Assembly: GCA_026990385.1 (NCBI GenBank)
Contig: JALXDL010000104.1
Location: 43,384-107,383, forward strand
Origin: DRKI01 sp011051875
Lineage (GTDB): Bacteria; Desulfobacterota; Desulfobulbia; Desulfobulbales; Desulfobulbaceae
Length of the DNA stretch: 64,000 nt
Reading direction: 5' to 3'
Within the stretch, counting starts at the first letter, position 1; each line of letters begins with the position of its first letter. This document shows, one piece after another, positions 22,535 to 31,302 of the stretch. The notes beneath the pieces were generated by a model, which saw nothing but the letters and a program-made list of their open reading frames with translations, ran no database searches and was not told where the DNA came from. The position numbers were made by a program, and so were the translations under genes.

Positions 22535-24325
22535 TTAAGAGAGTTGGTAGAGAACATACGCTATCATCAGGACAGCGACAAACGAGGCGGCATAGTAGAT
22601 CGTGTATTGGATCTGGCCGCTCTGCAGCACCCGCAGCCGGCCGCCTATGCCGCGTACGCAGCGGGCAAAACCGTCGACCACGCCGTCGATGCCGTGCCAG
22701 TCAAACCAGCTCATGAAAAAGGATGTCGCCATCAGGAGCCGCAGGCCGACAACCCGGTAGGCCTCGCCCCAGGCGGTGTCGAACCACTGGAGGGGATTCT
22801 TGTCGATCCACAGGAAGAGGCGTCCACCCATGCGGTAGAACCAGTCCATATCGAGACAGATCTTGTCCACCGGTACCAGGTACCGCTTCAGCCAGAAGAA
22901 GGCCAGAGCGGCAAACCCCATCACCTGCAGGGTTTCGGCCAGATGGTAGAGGGTATAGGGATTGTATTCCACCGGATAGGGTAGCAATGAATAGAGAAAA
23001 CCCGGGAAGGTGCCCACCAGGATACAGAGGGTGGCGCCGGTGAACATGGCAGTCATCATGTTCCAGGTCGGATCGTCGGCCTTCTGCCAGGTCTCCTCGC
23101 TGCAGTTGTTCTTGCCGAAGAAGAGGAAGTAGGGCAGCTTGAGCCCGTTGTACATGAAGGTGCCGGTGGCGCCGAACATCAGCAGCCAGGCGGCCCAGTT
23201 GAGATGGGTCTCGAAGCCGGCGGTGATGATCATGGCCTTGGAGACATAGGCGGCAAAGAGCGGCGCCGCCGAGATGGACAGGCAGCCCACCACGGTGAAG
23301 ACAAAGGTGGCCGGCATCTTCTTGTAGAGTCCGCCCAGCTCGGTGAACTTGGTCTTGCCGGTCATGTAGAGGACCGAACCGGTGCCCATGAAGAGCAGGC
23401 TCTTGTAAAGGATATGGACCACCGCATGTGCCGTGGCGCCGTTGATGGCCAGCTCGGTACCGATGCCGACCCCGGCCACCATGTAGCCCACCTGGGAGAC
23501 GATGGACCAGGCCAGGAGCTTGCGGATGTCATTCTCCATGACCGCGTAGATCACGCCGTACAGGGCCATGATCACGCCAAGCAGGACCAGGATATCCATG
23601 CCGGCACAGGCCCGAGCCAGGGCGTAGACCGCGGTCTTGGTGGTGAAGGCGCACATGAAGACCGCGCCGTTGAACGAGGCCTCGGAATAGGCGTCCGGCA
23701 GCCAGGAGTGCATGGGCACCATGGCCGCGTTGAGGCCCAGGCCGATCATCATCAGCCAGGTATAGAGCTCGGGATGGTGCACGTCGAGCAGGGTGAAGGA
23801 GAGATCACCCGTTGCCTGGTAGCGGAGCATGATGCCGAACAGCAGAATCACACCGCCCACGGTGTGAACAAGCAGGTAGCGGTAGCCGCAGGCAAGCGAC
23901 TGCCGCCGCCGCCGGAACCAGATCAGGAAGACCGAGGAGAAGGCCATCATCTCCCAGAAGAAGAACAGGGTCAGGCAGTCGCCGCAGTAGATGGTACCCA
24001 GCGAGCCGGCAACGTAGAACCAGGCCGCCATGTGCTCGGTGGCCTTTTCCACGTGCAGTCCGTACAGGGTGCCGATCACGGCCATGAGCGCCATGATGAA
24101 GGCAAAGACCGACGAAAGCCTGTCAACCCGGCCGAAAACGAGCTGCCAGTCCATGAACTGGTAGATACCGTAGGTACCCGGATTGGCGCTGTTGGCAAGA
24201 ACCGCGGCCAGGCTGAGCAGCGGCACCAGGAAAAGGTATGGTTTCCTGAAGGGCCCCCTGACAAAGGGCAGGATCAGCGCGCCGATCATCATGATGAGGG
24301 CGGGATGGGTGAAACTGCTAGTCAT
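22535..24325 (-). CDS. MrpD/NuoL-like proton-conducting membrane subunit (long form)
   Basis: A 596-residue antiporter-family protein with FFFWEMMAFSSVFLIWFRRR near residue 121, MVPMHSWLPDAYSEAS near 203 and IRKLLAWSIVSQVGYM near 266, all motifs of the NuoL/MrpA/MrpD superfamily. After the 14-helix core it has an extra C-terminal section of about 150 residues with further hydrophobic segments (near 460 and 575) separated by a polar stretch, which could correspond to the lateral-helix end of NuoL or to a Mrp-type extension. The N-terminus does not resemble classical NuoL. It occupies the NuoL position in the operon and most likely fills that role. The start at 24325 has a GAGG site. Confidence 0.85.
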   Translation of the reverse strand: MTSSFTHPALIMMIGALILPFVRGPFRKPYLFLVPLLSLAAVLANSANPGTYGIYQFMDWQLVFGRVDRLSSVFAFIMALMAVIGTLYGLHVEKATEHMAAWFYVAGSLGTIYCGDCLTLFFFWEMMAFSSVFLIWFRRRRQSLACGYRYLLVHTVGGVILLFGIMLRYQATGDLSFTLLDVHHPELYTWLMMIGLGLNAAMVPMHSWLPDAYSEASFNGAVFMCAFTTKTAVYALARACAGMDILVLLGVIMALYGVIYAVMENDIRKLLAWSIVSQVGYMVAGVGIGTELAINGATAHAVVHILYKSLLFMGTGSVLYMTGKTKFTELGGLYKKMPATFVFTVVGCLSISAAPLFAAYVSKAMIITAGFETHLNWAAWLLMFGATGTFMYNGLKLPYFLFFGKNNCSEETWQKADDPTWNMMTAMFTGATLCILVGTFPGFLYSLLPYPVEYNPYTLYHLAETLQVMGFAALAFFWLKRYLVPVDKICLDMDWFYRMGGRLFLWIDKNPLQWFDTAWGEAYRVVGLRLLMATSFFMSWFDWHGIDGVVDGFARCVRGIGGRLRVLQSGQIQYTIYYAASFVAVLMIAYVLYQLS

Positions 24326-24381
24326 TCTTTTTTCCTCGTTACTCTACGTTCATGGTCGTAACTGTCACCAGGGGAAGAGGC

Positions 24382-24657
24382 TCACTGCTCCTCGTCATCC
24401 TGCAGGATGGGCCGGTCGTAGTAATCCTCGTCGACCATGATCCCTGAGCGGCCGTACCAGTAGGCGATGCCGATGATGACGGCCGCGGCGACAAACCCGA
24501 AGATGGACCAGAAAAAGGGAATGCTCCGTTCCACGGCCGTATGGGCATGGCCCCGGTCGACCATGGAGGCAAAGACCACAATGGCACCCAGCAGAAAGTA
24601 GCAGGCCCAGACGACGCACTTCATGTGCGCCTGCAGATACTCGATCAGTCTAATCAT
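24382..24657 (-). CDS. Small membrane protein of the complex I operon (91 aa)
   Basis: A 91-residue protein with two predicted membrane helices (about residues 14-31 and 47-67) linked by a short polar loop, ending in an acidic tail (VDEDYYDRPILQDDEEQ). The ATG at 24657 overlaps the stop of the upstream MrpD-like gene as ATGA. I do not recognise a family. Its place between two antiporter subunits, and its coupled translation, suggest an accessory or assembly subunit of the membrane arm; that is inference. Small Mrp subunits (MrpE/F/G-like) have similar sizes, but no diagnostic motif is visible. Confidence 0.75.
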   Translation of the reverse strand: MIRLIEYLQAHMKCVVWACYFLLGAIVVFASMVDRGHAHTAVERSIPFFWSIFGFVAAAVIIGIAYWYGRSGIMVDEDYYDRPILQDDEEQ

Positions 24658-26150
24658 CCTGTCACCGCCTTGACGAACTGCATCATGAAGTTGGGATAGA
24701 TACCGATGATCACGGAAACCGTTGCCGCAATCAGGATGGGAATCAGCATGGAGAGCGGCGCCTCCCGGATACCGGTCTCGGTCTCCCCGGCAGGGCGCTT
24801 GCCGAAGAAGGCCTTGTAGGCCACCGGCGCGAAATAGCCCACGTTCAGCACCGTGGAGGCGATCAGCACCAGGAGGATACCCACCTGGTGCGCCTCCATG
24901 GAGCCGACCAGGAGGTACCACTTGGTCACAAACCCTGCCACGGGCGGCGCGCCGATCATGGAGAGCGAGGCAATGGCGAAGGCCCCGAAGGTAAACGGCA
25001 TGGTCCGCCCCAGGCCACCCATCTCCGAGATATTTTTCTTGTGGGTGGCCACGTAGATGGCACCGGCCACGAAGAAGAGGGTGATCTTGGAAAAGGCGTG
25101 GTTGACGATGTGGATCAGGCCGCCGTCGATGGAGTGCGGGGTGAGCAGGGCCACGCCGAGGATGATGTAGGAGAGCTGGCTGACCGTGGAGTAGGCGAGC
25201 CGGCTCTTGAGGTTGTCCTTGGAGAGCGCGATCACCGAGGCCATGATGATGGTGAAGCTGACAAAGTATGCCGTGGGGATACCGAGGTTGAGCGCGTTCA
25301 TGGTGTCGACGCCGAAGACGTAGAGCATGCTCCTGGTGGTGCAGAAGACACCGACCTTGACCACGGCCACCGCATGCAGGAGGGCGGAGACCGGTGTCGG
25401 CGCGACCATGGCTCCCGGCAGCCAGTGGTGGAGCGGCATGACGCCGTTTTTGGCAAAACCGAGCAGGCAGAAGACGTAGAGCATGATCACCAGCCAGGAC
25501 TTGGTGTCAGCGGGCAGCATGCCGGTGAAGATATTGTGCGGAAAATCCAGGTTGCCGACCAGGACATAGATCAGGATGAGGGCCGGCAGCAGGAAGAGTT
25601 TGGCCGTGGTGGTCAGGTAGATGATGTACTTGCGCGCCCCCATGTAGCCCTCGTCGTCCTGGTGATGGGCGACCAGCGGATAGGTGCAGACCGAGACGAC
25701 CTCGTAGAAGAGATAGAGGGTGAACAGGTTGTCGGAGAGCGACACGCCGATGGCACCGAAGATGGCGAGCGCGAAACAGGCATTGAACCGGGTCTGGGCA
25801 TGTTCGTTGAGACCGCGCATGTAGCCCATGGAGTAGTAGACCGCGATCATCCACAGGGACGAGGCCACCATGGCGAAAATCATGGAGAACCCGTCTGCGC
25901 GCAGGGTCACGGACAGGCCCGGCAGGATGTCGAAGATCCGGTAGTAGAGGACCTTGCCGTGCAGCACGCTGGGAATGAAAGACAGGACAATGATGAACAG
26001 CAGGATGGATGAGCATGAAGAGATGAACTCCCGCACATTGGGATGCTTCTTCATGGTCATGACCACCAGGCTGCCGAAGAGCGGTATCATGACCGCCAGC
26101 AGGAGGTTGGAATTCTCGACAATGTTTGCGGAGGTGGAGACAGCGTCCAT
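24654..26150 (-). CDS. MrpD-like cation/proton antiporter subunit (complex I associated)
   Basis: A 498-residue multi-spanning protein of the MrpD/NuoL/M/N family. It shows LFYEVVSVCTYPLVAHHQDDEG near residue 138, GVMPLHHWLPGAMVAPTPVSALLHA near 240 and LKSRLAYSTVSQLSYI near 304, with the conserved lysine and histidine of the transport path. The DDEGYMGARKY segment after the first motif is typical of Mrp-type D subunits rather than NuoL. It follows nuoK after 100 bases and overlaps the 91-aa gene by four. With the 596-residue protein, NuoM and NuoN, this makes four antiporter-like subunits where standard complex I has three. Confidence 0.87.
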   Translation of the reverse strand: MDAVSTSANIVENSNLLLAVMIPLFGSLVVMTMKKHPNVREFISSCSSILLFIIVLSFIPSVLHGKVLYYRIFDILPGLSVTLRADGFSMIFAMVASSLWMIAVYYSMGYMRGLNEHAQTRFNACFALAIFGAIGVSLSDNLFTLYLFYEVVSVCTYPLVAHHQDDEGYMGARKYIIYLTTTAKLFLLPALILIYVLVGNLDFPHNIFTGMLPADTKSWLVIMLYVFCLLGFAKNGVMPLHHWLPGAMVAPTPVSALLHAVAVVKVGVFCTTRSMLYVFGVDTMNALNLGIPTAYFVSFTIIMASVIALSKDNLKSRLAYSTVSQLSYIILGVALLTPHSIDGGLIHIVNHAFSKITLFFVAGAIYVATHKKNISEMGGLGRTMPFTFGAFAIASLSMIGAPPVAGFVTKWYLLVGSMEAHQVGILLVLIASTVLNVGYFAPVAYKAFFGKRPAGETETGIREAPLSMLIPILIAATVSVIIGIYPNFMMQFVKAVTG

Positions 26151-26250
26151 AATCTTTCCCTTACCGTGAAGGTGTCCGCGGAATGACTCCGTGGTTACAA
26201 AGGCTTGAAAATATCTTTCCTATCCGGCGACCCACCCGGGAACCCGGTAC

Positions 26251-26577
26251 CTAGCCATGCAGGTCGACGATATCGTCCGTGTCGATGCTCTTGTAGTTGC
26301 GATAGACCGCGATCACGATGCTCACGGCGATGGCGGCCTCGGCCGCGGCAATGGCCATGATGAAGATGGTGAAAATCTGACCGACGGCAGGGTCCGGGGC
26401 CGTGAACCGGTTGAAGGCCATGAAGTTGACCGACGCCGCGGCCAGGACCAGCTCCGAGGAGATCAGCATGCCGATGATGGTCCGGCGGGAGACCAGGCCA
26501 TAGATGCCGAACCCGAACAGCAGGGCGCCGATGACGAGATAGGTGTTGAGACAGTTGTAGAGATTGAGCAGGTGCAT
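26251..26577 (-). CDS. nuoK: Complex I subunit K
   Basis: A 108-residue membrane subunit with three predicted helices. The family motif GMLISSELVLAAASVNFMAF (about residues 36-55) contains the conserved membrane-buried Glu, and the second Glu lies in AAAEAAIAVSIVIAVYR (about 77-93). It ends in an acidic tail. The start at 26577 follows GGAAGGAA, which overlaps the nuoJ stop. The K subunit links the quinone-proximal part of the membrane arm to the antiporter modules. Length and motifs are normal. Confidence 0.95.
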   Translation of the reverse strand: MHLLNLYNCLNTYLVIGALLFGFGIYGLVSRRTIIGMLISSELVLAAASVNFMAFNRFTAPDPAVGQIFTIFIMAIAAAEAAIAVSIVIAVYRNYKSIDTDDIVDLHG

Positions 26578-26580
26578 GGA

Positions 26581-27132
26581 TCAGTTCCTTCCTCTGCGCG
26601 CCAGGACAAGGGCGCCGATGATTGCGATCAAAAGAACGATGGAGATCAGCTCAAAGACCAGGGAATGGCCGGTGAGCAGGATGGTGCCCATGTGCTTCAT
26701 GTCCGCCGATCCTTGCCTCGGGAAGACCTGCCATTCGGTCCTGGTGCCGAGCACGGCCAGGGCGGCAAAGATGAGCGAACCGGTGGCGAAGCCCAGGGGT
26801 CCGGCCAGGGCCGAGATTCGCCGGGACGGCAGGTCGCCCTCCTCCGGCGTGGCCATCATAATGGCAAAGGCGATGAGGATGGAGACGGCGCCGACATAGA
26901 TGAGCATCTGCATCATGGCGACAAAGGGTGCCAGCAGGAAGTAGTACATCCCCGCGACCCCGGTGAAACAGAGCGCCAGGCCGGCTACACTGCGCACCAG
27001 GCGCCTGGCGCAGGTGGCCACCAGGGCGCCGGCAATGATCAGACCGATTGTGACCAGAAAGATCAGACCGACAAAGCCCTCGGCGGAGAAGAGCGACGGG
27101 GTTGCCGATGTCTGACAGATTATCGCTTGCAT
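26581..27132 (-). CDS. nuoJ: Complex I subunit J
   Basis: A 183-residue membrane protein with five hydrophobic segments. The diagnostic region AMMQMLIYVGAVSILIAFAIMM lies near residues 70-92 (the pi-bulge helix of NuoJ). A polar loop follows, containing EEGDLPSRR. The ATG at 27132 shares its A with the nuoI stop (TGATG). It is slightly shorter than some homologues at the C-terminus but otherwise normal. It is a membrane-arm subunit involved in coupling quinone chemistry to proton translocation. Confidence 0.94.
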   Translation of the reverse strand: MQAIICQTSATPSLFSAEGFVGLIFLVTIGLIIAGALVATCARRLVRSVAGLALCFTGVAGMYYFLLAPFVAMMQMLIYVGAVSILIAFAIMMATPEEGDLPSRRISALAGPLGFATGSLIFAALAVLGTRTEWQVFPRQGSADMKHMGTILLTGHSLVFELISIVLLIAIIGALVLARRGRN

Positions 27133-27572
27133 CAGCCCTGTTCCTCCAGTCGTTTGAGAAGATCAAACACGTAATCTTCCTTCCTGGTGCTGGCCAGGTT
27201 GTAGTCCTTGGAAAAGCGGATCGCACCGAAGTTGCAGCTCTCGATGCAGGAGCCGCACAGGCTGCACTTGGTGAAATCAAGCTGGTATTTCGTCAGTACC
27301 TTCTTCTTTTCCCCTTCCGGCTTCTTGCCCACCAGCGAGATACAGCCGGAGGGGCAGGAACGCATGCACATGCCGCAGCAGATGCACTTGGGTCTGCCGG
27401 TCTTCTCGTCCCTGACCAACTCGATATGGCCCCGGAAACGCTCCGGTATCTCCGGAACCTCCCACGGGTACTGCATGGTGATGACCGGCTTGAAGAACTC
27501 CCTGGCCGTGATGGAGAGCCCGATGGCAAGGCTCTTGGCGCCACCGAACACATCGTTCCAGTATGCACTCAT
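27132..27572 (-). CDS. nuoI: Complex I subunit I, 2x[4Fe-4S] ferredoxin-like
   Basis: A 146-residue peripheral-arm subunit with two ferredoxin motifs, CICCGMCMRSCP near residue 64 and CSLCGSCIESCN near 101. These carry clusters N6a and N6b, which pass electrons from the input module to NuoB. Electrons normally reach NuoI from NuoG; nuoEFG are absent from this operon, so here NuoI may be the docking point for ferredoxin or another donor (inference). The start at 27572 is two bases after the nuoH stop. Confidence 0.95.
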   Translation of the reverse strand: MSAYWNDVFGGAKSLAIGLSITAREFFKPVITMQYPWEVPEIPERFRGHIELVRDEKTGRPKCICCGMCMRSCPSGCISLVGKKPEGEKKKVLTKYQLDFTKCSLCGSCIESCNFGAIRFSKDYNLASTRKEDYVFDLLKRLEEQG

Positions 27573-27574
27573 GA

Positions 27575-28561
27575 TTAGAACACCTTGATAAATGCGGCTG
27601 TGACCAGCAGGTTAGCGAGTGAAAAGGGGATGAGGATCTTCCACGACAGGTTGAGCAGCTTGTAGATCTGTGTCCTGGGATAGGTCCAGCGCACCCAGAT
27701 AAAGGTAAAGATCAGGATGTAGATCTTGATCAGGAACCACCAGACCCCGGGAAACAGGCCGAACGGACAGCTCCAGCCGCCCAGGAAGAGGATGGTGGTG
27801 AGACAGGCGCCGACCACGATGTTGAGGTACTCGCCCATCATGAAGAGACCGAACCCCATGGATCCGTACTCGGTCATGAAACCTGCGATGAGCTCGCTCT
27901 CGGCCTCGGCCATGTCAAAGGGCGCCCGGTTGGTCTCGGCCACGGAACAGATGAAGAAGATAATGAACGAGACCGGCATGAAGATCGACTTGTCAAACCG
28001 GAAGATGTTCCAGTGCCAGAAGCCGCCCTGCTGGTCCATGGCGATGTCCTGCAGGTTCATGGATCCGGTAATCATGACGATGGTGATCACCGTCACCAGC
28101 ATGGGGATCTCGTAGGCCAGGTTCTGCGACACGGCGCGGGCGGCCGAAATGACCGCGTACTTGTTGGCCGAGGCCCAGCCGCCGATGAGGATGGCGATCA
28201 TGCCGATGGAGGCAAGGGCAAAGAGCATGAGCACGGAGAGTTCCACGGCCCGCCCCTGGATGTTGTCGGAAAAGGGGATCACCACCATGGAGGTGAGGGC
28301 CGGGATCATGGCCAGGATCGGCGCGATCCTGAACAGGATATGGTCCACGCCCTCGGGCACCAGGAGCTGTTTGGTCATCAGCTTGAGGCCGTCGGCCAGG
28401 GGCTGGAGCAGGCCGTGGAAACCGACCTCCATGGGACCGGTCCGGCGCTGGATGCGGCCGGCTCCTTTCCGCTCGCACCATCCCAGGTAGGCGGCGTTGA
28501 GTCCGGCAAAGGCCATGAAGCAGATCAGGTAGATGATGGGGCGCCAGATACTTGTATCCAT
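27575..28561 (-). CDS. nuoH: Complex I subunit H (quinone-site membrane subunit)
   Basis: A 328-residue membrane subunit. It carries the near-invariant AETNRAPFDMAEAESELIAG motif near residue 207, and KGAGRIQRRTGPMEVGFHGL plus QPLADGLKLMTKQ near residues 31-65, which line the quinone tunnel. The start at 28561 follows GAAAGGAAAG. Organisation and length are canonical. A short gap of 16 bases separates it from nuoD. Confidence 0.96.
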   Translation of the reverse strand: MDTSIWRPIIYLICFMAFAGLNAAYLGWCERKGAGRIQRRTGPMEVGFHGLLQPLADGLKLMTKQLLVPEGVDHILFRIAPILAMIPALTSMVVIPFSDNIQGRAVELSVLMLFALASIGMIAILIGGWASANKYAVISAARAVSQNLAYEIPMLVTVITIVMITGSMNLQDIAMDQQGGFWHWNIFRFDKSIFMPVSFIIFFICSVAETNRAPFDMAEAESELIAGFMTEYGSMGFGLFMMGEYLNIVVGACLTTILFLGGWSCPFGLFPGVWWFLIKIYILIFTFIWVRWTYPRTQIYKLLNLSWKILIPFSLANLLVTAAFIKVF

Positions 28562-28577
28562 AGTTCTTTCCTTTCCC

Positions 28578-29699
28578 TCAGCGATCGATCTCGGGAATGA
28601 CCAGGTCGAGGCTGCCCATGAAGGCCAGGGCGTCGGCGAGCAGCATGCCCTCGGCGACCTCGCCGAACAGGCTCAAATTGCTGAAAGTGGGCGAGCGCAG
28701 CTTGAGCCGGTAGGGGGATTTACCGCCGTCGCATACCAGTCGGCAGCCGAAGGCGCCGCGGGCCGCCTCCACGGCGGCGTAATAGTCGCCAGCGGCCGGC
28801 TTGAGGATCTTGGGCACCTTCTTGGCCTTGACCGGACCGTCGGGCAGCTTGTCGAGCGCCTGCTCGATGATGCGCAGGGACTGCTCGATCTCGTCCATAC
28901 GCACCATGTAGCGGGCCATGGAGTCACACTCGGTGTAGACCGGGATATCGAAATCAAACTCGGGATAGACCGAGTAGGGCTCGTTCTTGCGCACGTCGTA
29001 GTTGATGCCCGACCCCCGGGCCACCGGGCCGGTGGCGCCATATCTGCGGCACTGCTCCGGCGTGATGAAGCCGATGTCCTTGAGCCGCTTGATCAGGATG
29101 ATGTTGTGGGTGACCAGGTCATGGTACATGCGCGGCAGGCGGGAGCGCAGCCGTTTGATAAAATCGCGGGTACCGGCGATGAACTCGTCGTCGATGTCGT
29201 TGTAGACGCCGCCGAAGCGGAAATAACAATAGGTGAGGCGGGAACCGGTGATCCGCTCCAGCAGATCAAGGATCCGCTCACGGTCGTCAAAGGCGTAGAG
29301 CAGGGGCGTAAAGCCACCGAGATCGAGCAGGAAGGCGGCCCACCAGAGCAGGTGGCTGGAGAGCCGGTTCAGTTCCACGGTGATGACCCGGATGTACTCG
29401 GCCCGCTCCGGCACTTCGATACCGGCGGCCCGCTCCACGGCCAGGACGTAGCCGTGGTTGTAGGCCAGGGCATGGAGATAGTCCATGCGGGCGGTGTTGG
29501 GCATGAACTGGGCAAAGCTGCCGGCCTCGGCCATCTTCTCGTGCATGCGGTGGATATAGCCGAGCACGGGTTCGGCCTTGACGATGTACTCGCCATCCAT
29601 GGTCAGCTTGACCCGCAGGACACCGTGGGTCGCGGGATGCTGGGGACCGAGATTGAGAACAAAGACCTCGTCGGGTCTGCATCGGATCGGGACGGTCAT
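28578..29699 (-). CDS. nuoD: Complex I subunit D (49-kDa-type, hydrogenase-like)
   Basis: A 373-residue peripheral subunit that forms the quinone pocket with NuoB. LGPQHPATHGVLR is near residue 17 (the quinone-binding His loop), GYIHRMHEKMAE near 47, and the C-terminal segment GSLDLVIPEIDR closes the chain. It lacks the extra N-terminal region of fused NuoCD proteins. The ATG at 29699 overlaps the nuoC stop as ATGA, so the two are coupled. Confidence 0.96.
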   Translation of the reverse strand: MTVPIRCRPDEVFVLNLGPQHPATHGVLRVKLTMDGEYIVKAEPVLGYIHRMHEKMAEAGSFAQFMPNTARMDYLHALAYNHGYVLAVERAAGIEVPERAEYIRVITVELNRLSSHLLWWAAFLLDLGGFTPLLYAFDDRERILDLLERITGSRLTYCYFRFGGVYNDIDDEFIAGTRDFIKRLRSRLPRMYHDLVTHNIILIKRLKDIGFITPEQCRRYGATGPVARGSGINYDVRKNEPYSVYPEFDFDIPVYTECDSMARYMVRMDEIEQSLRIIEQALDKLPDGPVKAKKVPKILKPAAGDYYAAVEAARGAFGCRLVCDGGKSPYRLKLRSPTFSNLSLFGEVAEGMLLADALAFMGSLDLVIPEIDR

Positions 29700-30340
29700 G
29701 GCGTAAAGTCCTTTAAGAGAGGATGAAAATCCGCATCTTCAGGCAGAAGCAGCGGCTCCAGGTACGGATGCCCCTGGAACTTGATACCAAAGAAATCATG
29801 GGTCTCCCGTTCGTGCCAGTTGGCGCCCGGGTGGATATCCGAGATGGTCGGAATCTCCGGGTTGGCACGGGGTATGGAGGTCCTGACAACGACCCGGCAT
29901 GGCTCCGGCCCCGTCTGGTTGTAATCGTAGATCACCTCCATCCGGTCCTCCTTGATCCAGTCCACGCCGGTAATCGCCTCCAGGAAAAAACCTGCCTCGT
30001 CCATGATCCTGGCGGCCTCCACGACCTGTTCCGGATCGCAGAGCACATCAAGATGGGTCCCCCTGACAGCATGGTCGGTCACCAGCACCCCGTTTTCCCG
30101 CGGCCCCTCCTCGGCCGCCTCTTCCTCCTTCGCAGGTTTGGCAGGTTCGGCCGCCGTCTCCTCACCCCCGGCGCCCTCACCTGCAGCCGTCGATGCCGAT
30201 TCCTCAGCCGTGGCATCGACCTCTGCTTCCGCCTCGGCCCCGGCCTCGGCTTCCGCTGCGGCCTCCGCCTCTGCCTCGGCGGCGGCCAGTTCGGGAAAAA
30301 GCTGCAACAGCGCTTTTCTGGTCTCTTCAACAATACTCAT
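29696..30340 (-). CDS. nuoC: Complex I subunit C (30-kDa-type) with an Ala/Glu-rich insert
   Basis: A 214-residue protein. The C-terminal half is standard NuoC: AITGVDWIKEDRMEVIYDY near residue 121, then ANWHERETHDFFGIKFQGHP near 171 with the conserved ERETxDFFGI. Between a short N-terminal helix (MSIVEETRKALLQLFPELAA) and the domain proper there is an unusual low-complexity stretch of roughly 65 residues made of Ala, Glu, Gly and Pro (about residues 19-83). It looks like a disordered linker or a replication-slippage expansion. It is 75 bases downstream of nuoB. Confidence 0.94.
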   Translation of the reverse strand: MSIVEETRKALLQLFPELAAAEAEAEAAAEAEAGAEAEAEVDATAEESASTAAGEGAGGEETAAEPAKPAKEEEAAEEGPRENGVLVTDHAVRGTHLDVLCDPEQVVEAARIMDEAGFFLEAITGVDWIKEDRMEVIYDYNQTGPEPCRVVVRTSIPRANPEIPTISDIHPGANWHERETHDFFGIKFQGHPYLEPLLLPEDADFHPLLKDFTP

Positions 30341-30415
30341 CGGTTCATCCCGCTCGTCTGTGACAATCTTCCGGCTTCCACCCCGCAGCCGGCGCCGGGG
30401 CGGCCGGTGCTCTGG

Positions 30416-30925
30416 TTATCCCTCGACCTGGCCGGGCTGCCGGCGCGGCCAGCGACGCTTGCCGGTGATCTTCTCCTCCAGGGTCATGATCCCCTCCAGC
30501 AGGGCCTCGGGCCGGGGCGGGCAGCCGGGGATATACACATCCACGGGCAGGAACTGGTCCGCACCCTCCACCACGTTGTAATTGCCCTTGAACTTGAACG
30601 GTCCGCCGGAGATGGCGCAGTTGCCCATGGCGATCACCCACTTGGGCTCGGGCATCTGGTCATAGAGGGTCTTGACACCGGGCTCCATCTTCTTGGTGAT
30701 GGTGCCGGCCACGATCATGACGTCGGACTGCCGCGGCGAGGGCCGGAAGACCTCGGCCCCGAAACGGGAGATGTCAAACCGGGAGCCGCCGGTACACATC
30801 ATCTCGATGGCGCAGCAGGCGAGGCCGAAGGTCATCGGCCAGAGTGAATTGGCCCGACAGAGGTTGAGCAGCTTGTCGAGCTCGGCAAAATGAACTATTG
30901 ATGAAGGTACTTTCTCGGTTCCCAC
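30416..30925 (-). CDS. nuoB: Complex I subunit B (cluster N2)
   Basis: A 169-residue peripheral subunit carrying the terminal [4Fe-4S] cluster N2. Its ligands are visible: the adjacent pair in GLACCAIEMM near residue 37, AMGNCAISGG near 101, and IPGCPPRPEALLEG near 131. The start appears to be a GTG at 30925, within the last codons of nuoA (31-base overlap); no ATG lies nearer than a point inside the conserved domain. The C-terminus is a little longer and more basic than average. Confidence 0.95.
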   Translation of the reverse strand: MGTEKVPSSIVHFAELDKLLNLCRANSLWPMTFGLACCAIEMMCTGGSRFDISRFGAEVFRPSPRQSDVMIVAGTITKKMEPGVKTLYDQMPEPKWVIAMGNCAISGGPFKFKGNYNVVEGADQFLPVDVYIPGCPPRPEALLEGIMTLEEKITGKRRWPRRQPGQVEG

Positions 30926-31302
30926 TTGAAGACTCCTTTCACCCAGGCGTACACTACAGCCAGCGACAGGATGCCGACAAAGATCAGCACCTCGACAAAG
31001 TCGCGGACCACGAATTGGGGGCTGTTGTAGGCCACAGCCACCGGAAAGAGAAACAGGACATCAACATCAAAGGCCAGAAAAATCAAGGCATAGAGGTAAT
31101 AGATGATGCCGAACCGAATCCAGGCACTGCCGATGGGCACCATGCCGCATTCGATGAACTGGCGGGTCTTGTCCGTTACGTTACGCGTGTGGGAGGACGG
31201 GCTGAGGAGCTTGACGATGATGATGGGGCCAATGCCGAACAGGAGGGCACCGATGAGAAAGATGGTAACATAGATGATGTTGGTCAGAATCTGCTGATCC
31301 AT
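30895..31302 (-). CDS. nuoA: Complex I subunit A
   Basis: A 135-residue membrane subunit with three helices. The family motif is the loop around FIECGMVPIGSAWIRFGIIYYLYALIFLAFDVDVLFLFP (about residues 47-85), including the Cys of the quinone-adjacent loop. The ATG at 31302 has GGAGAG upstream; an earlier in-frame ATG at 31365 would add 21 atypical residues. It is the first gene of the operon, divergent from the LysR gene 560 bases away. Confidence 0.95.
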   Translation of the reverse strand: MDQQILTNIIYVTIFLIGALLFGIGPIIIVKLLSPSSHTRNVTDKTRQFIECGMVPIGSAWIRFGIIYYLYALIFLAFDVDVLFLFPVAVAYNSPQFVVRDFVEVLIFVGILSLAVVYAWVKGVFKWEPRKYLHQ

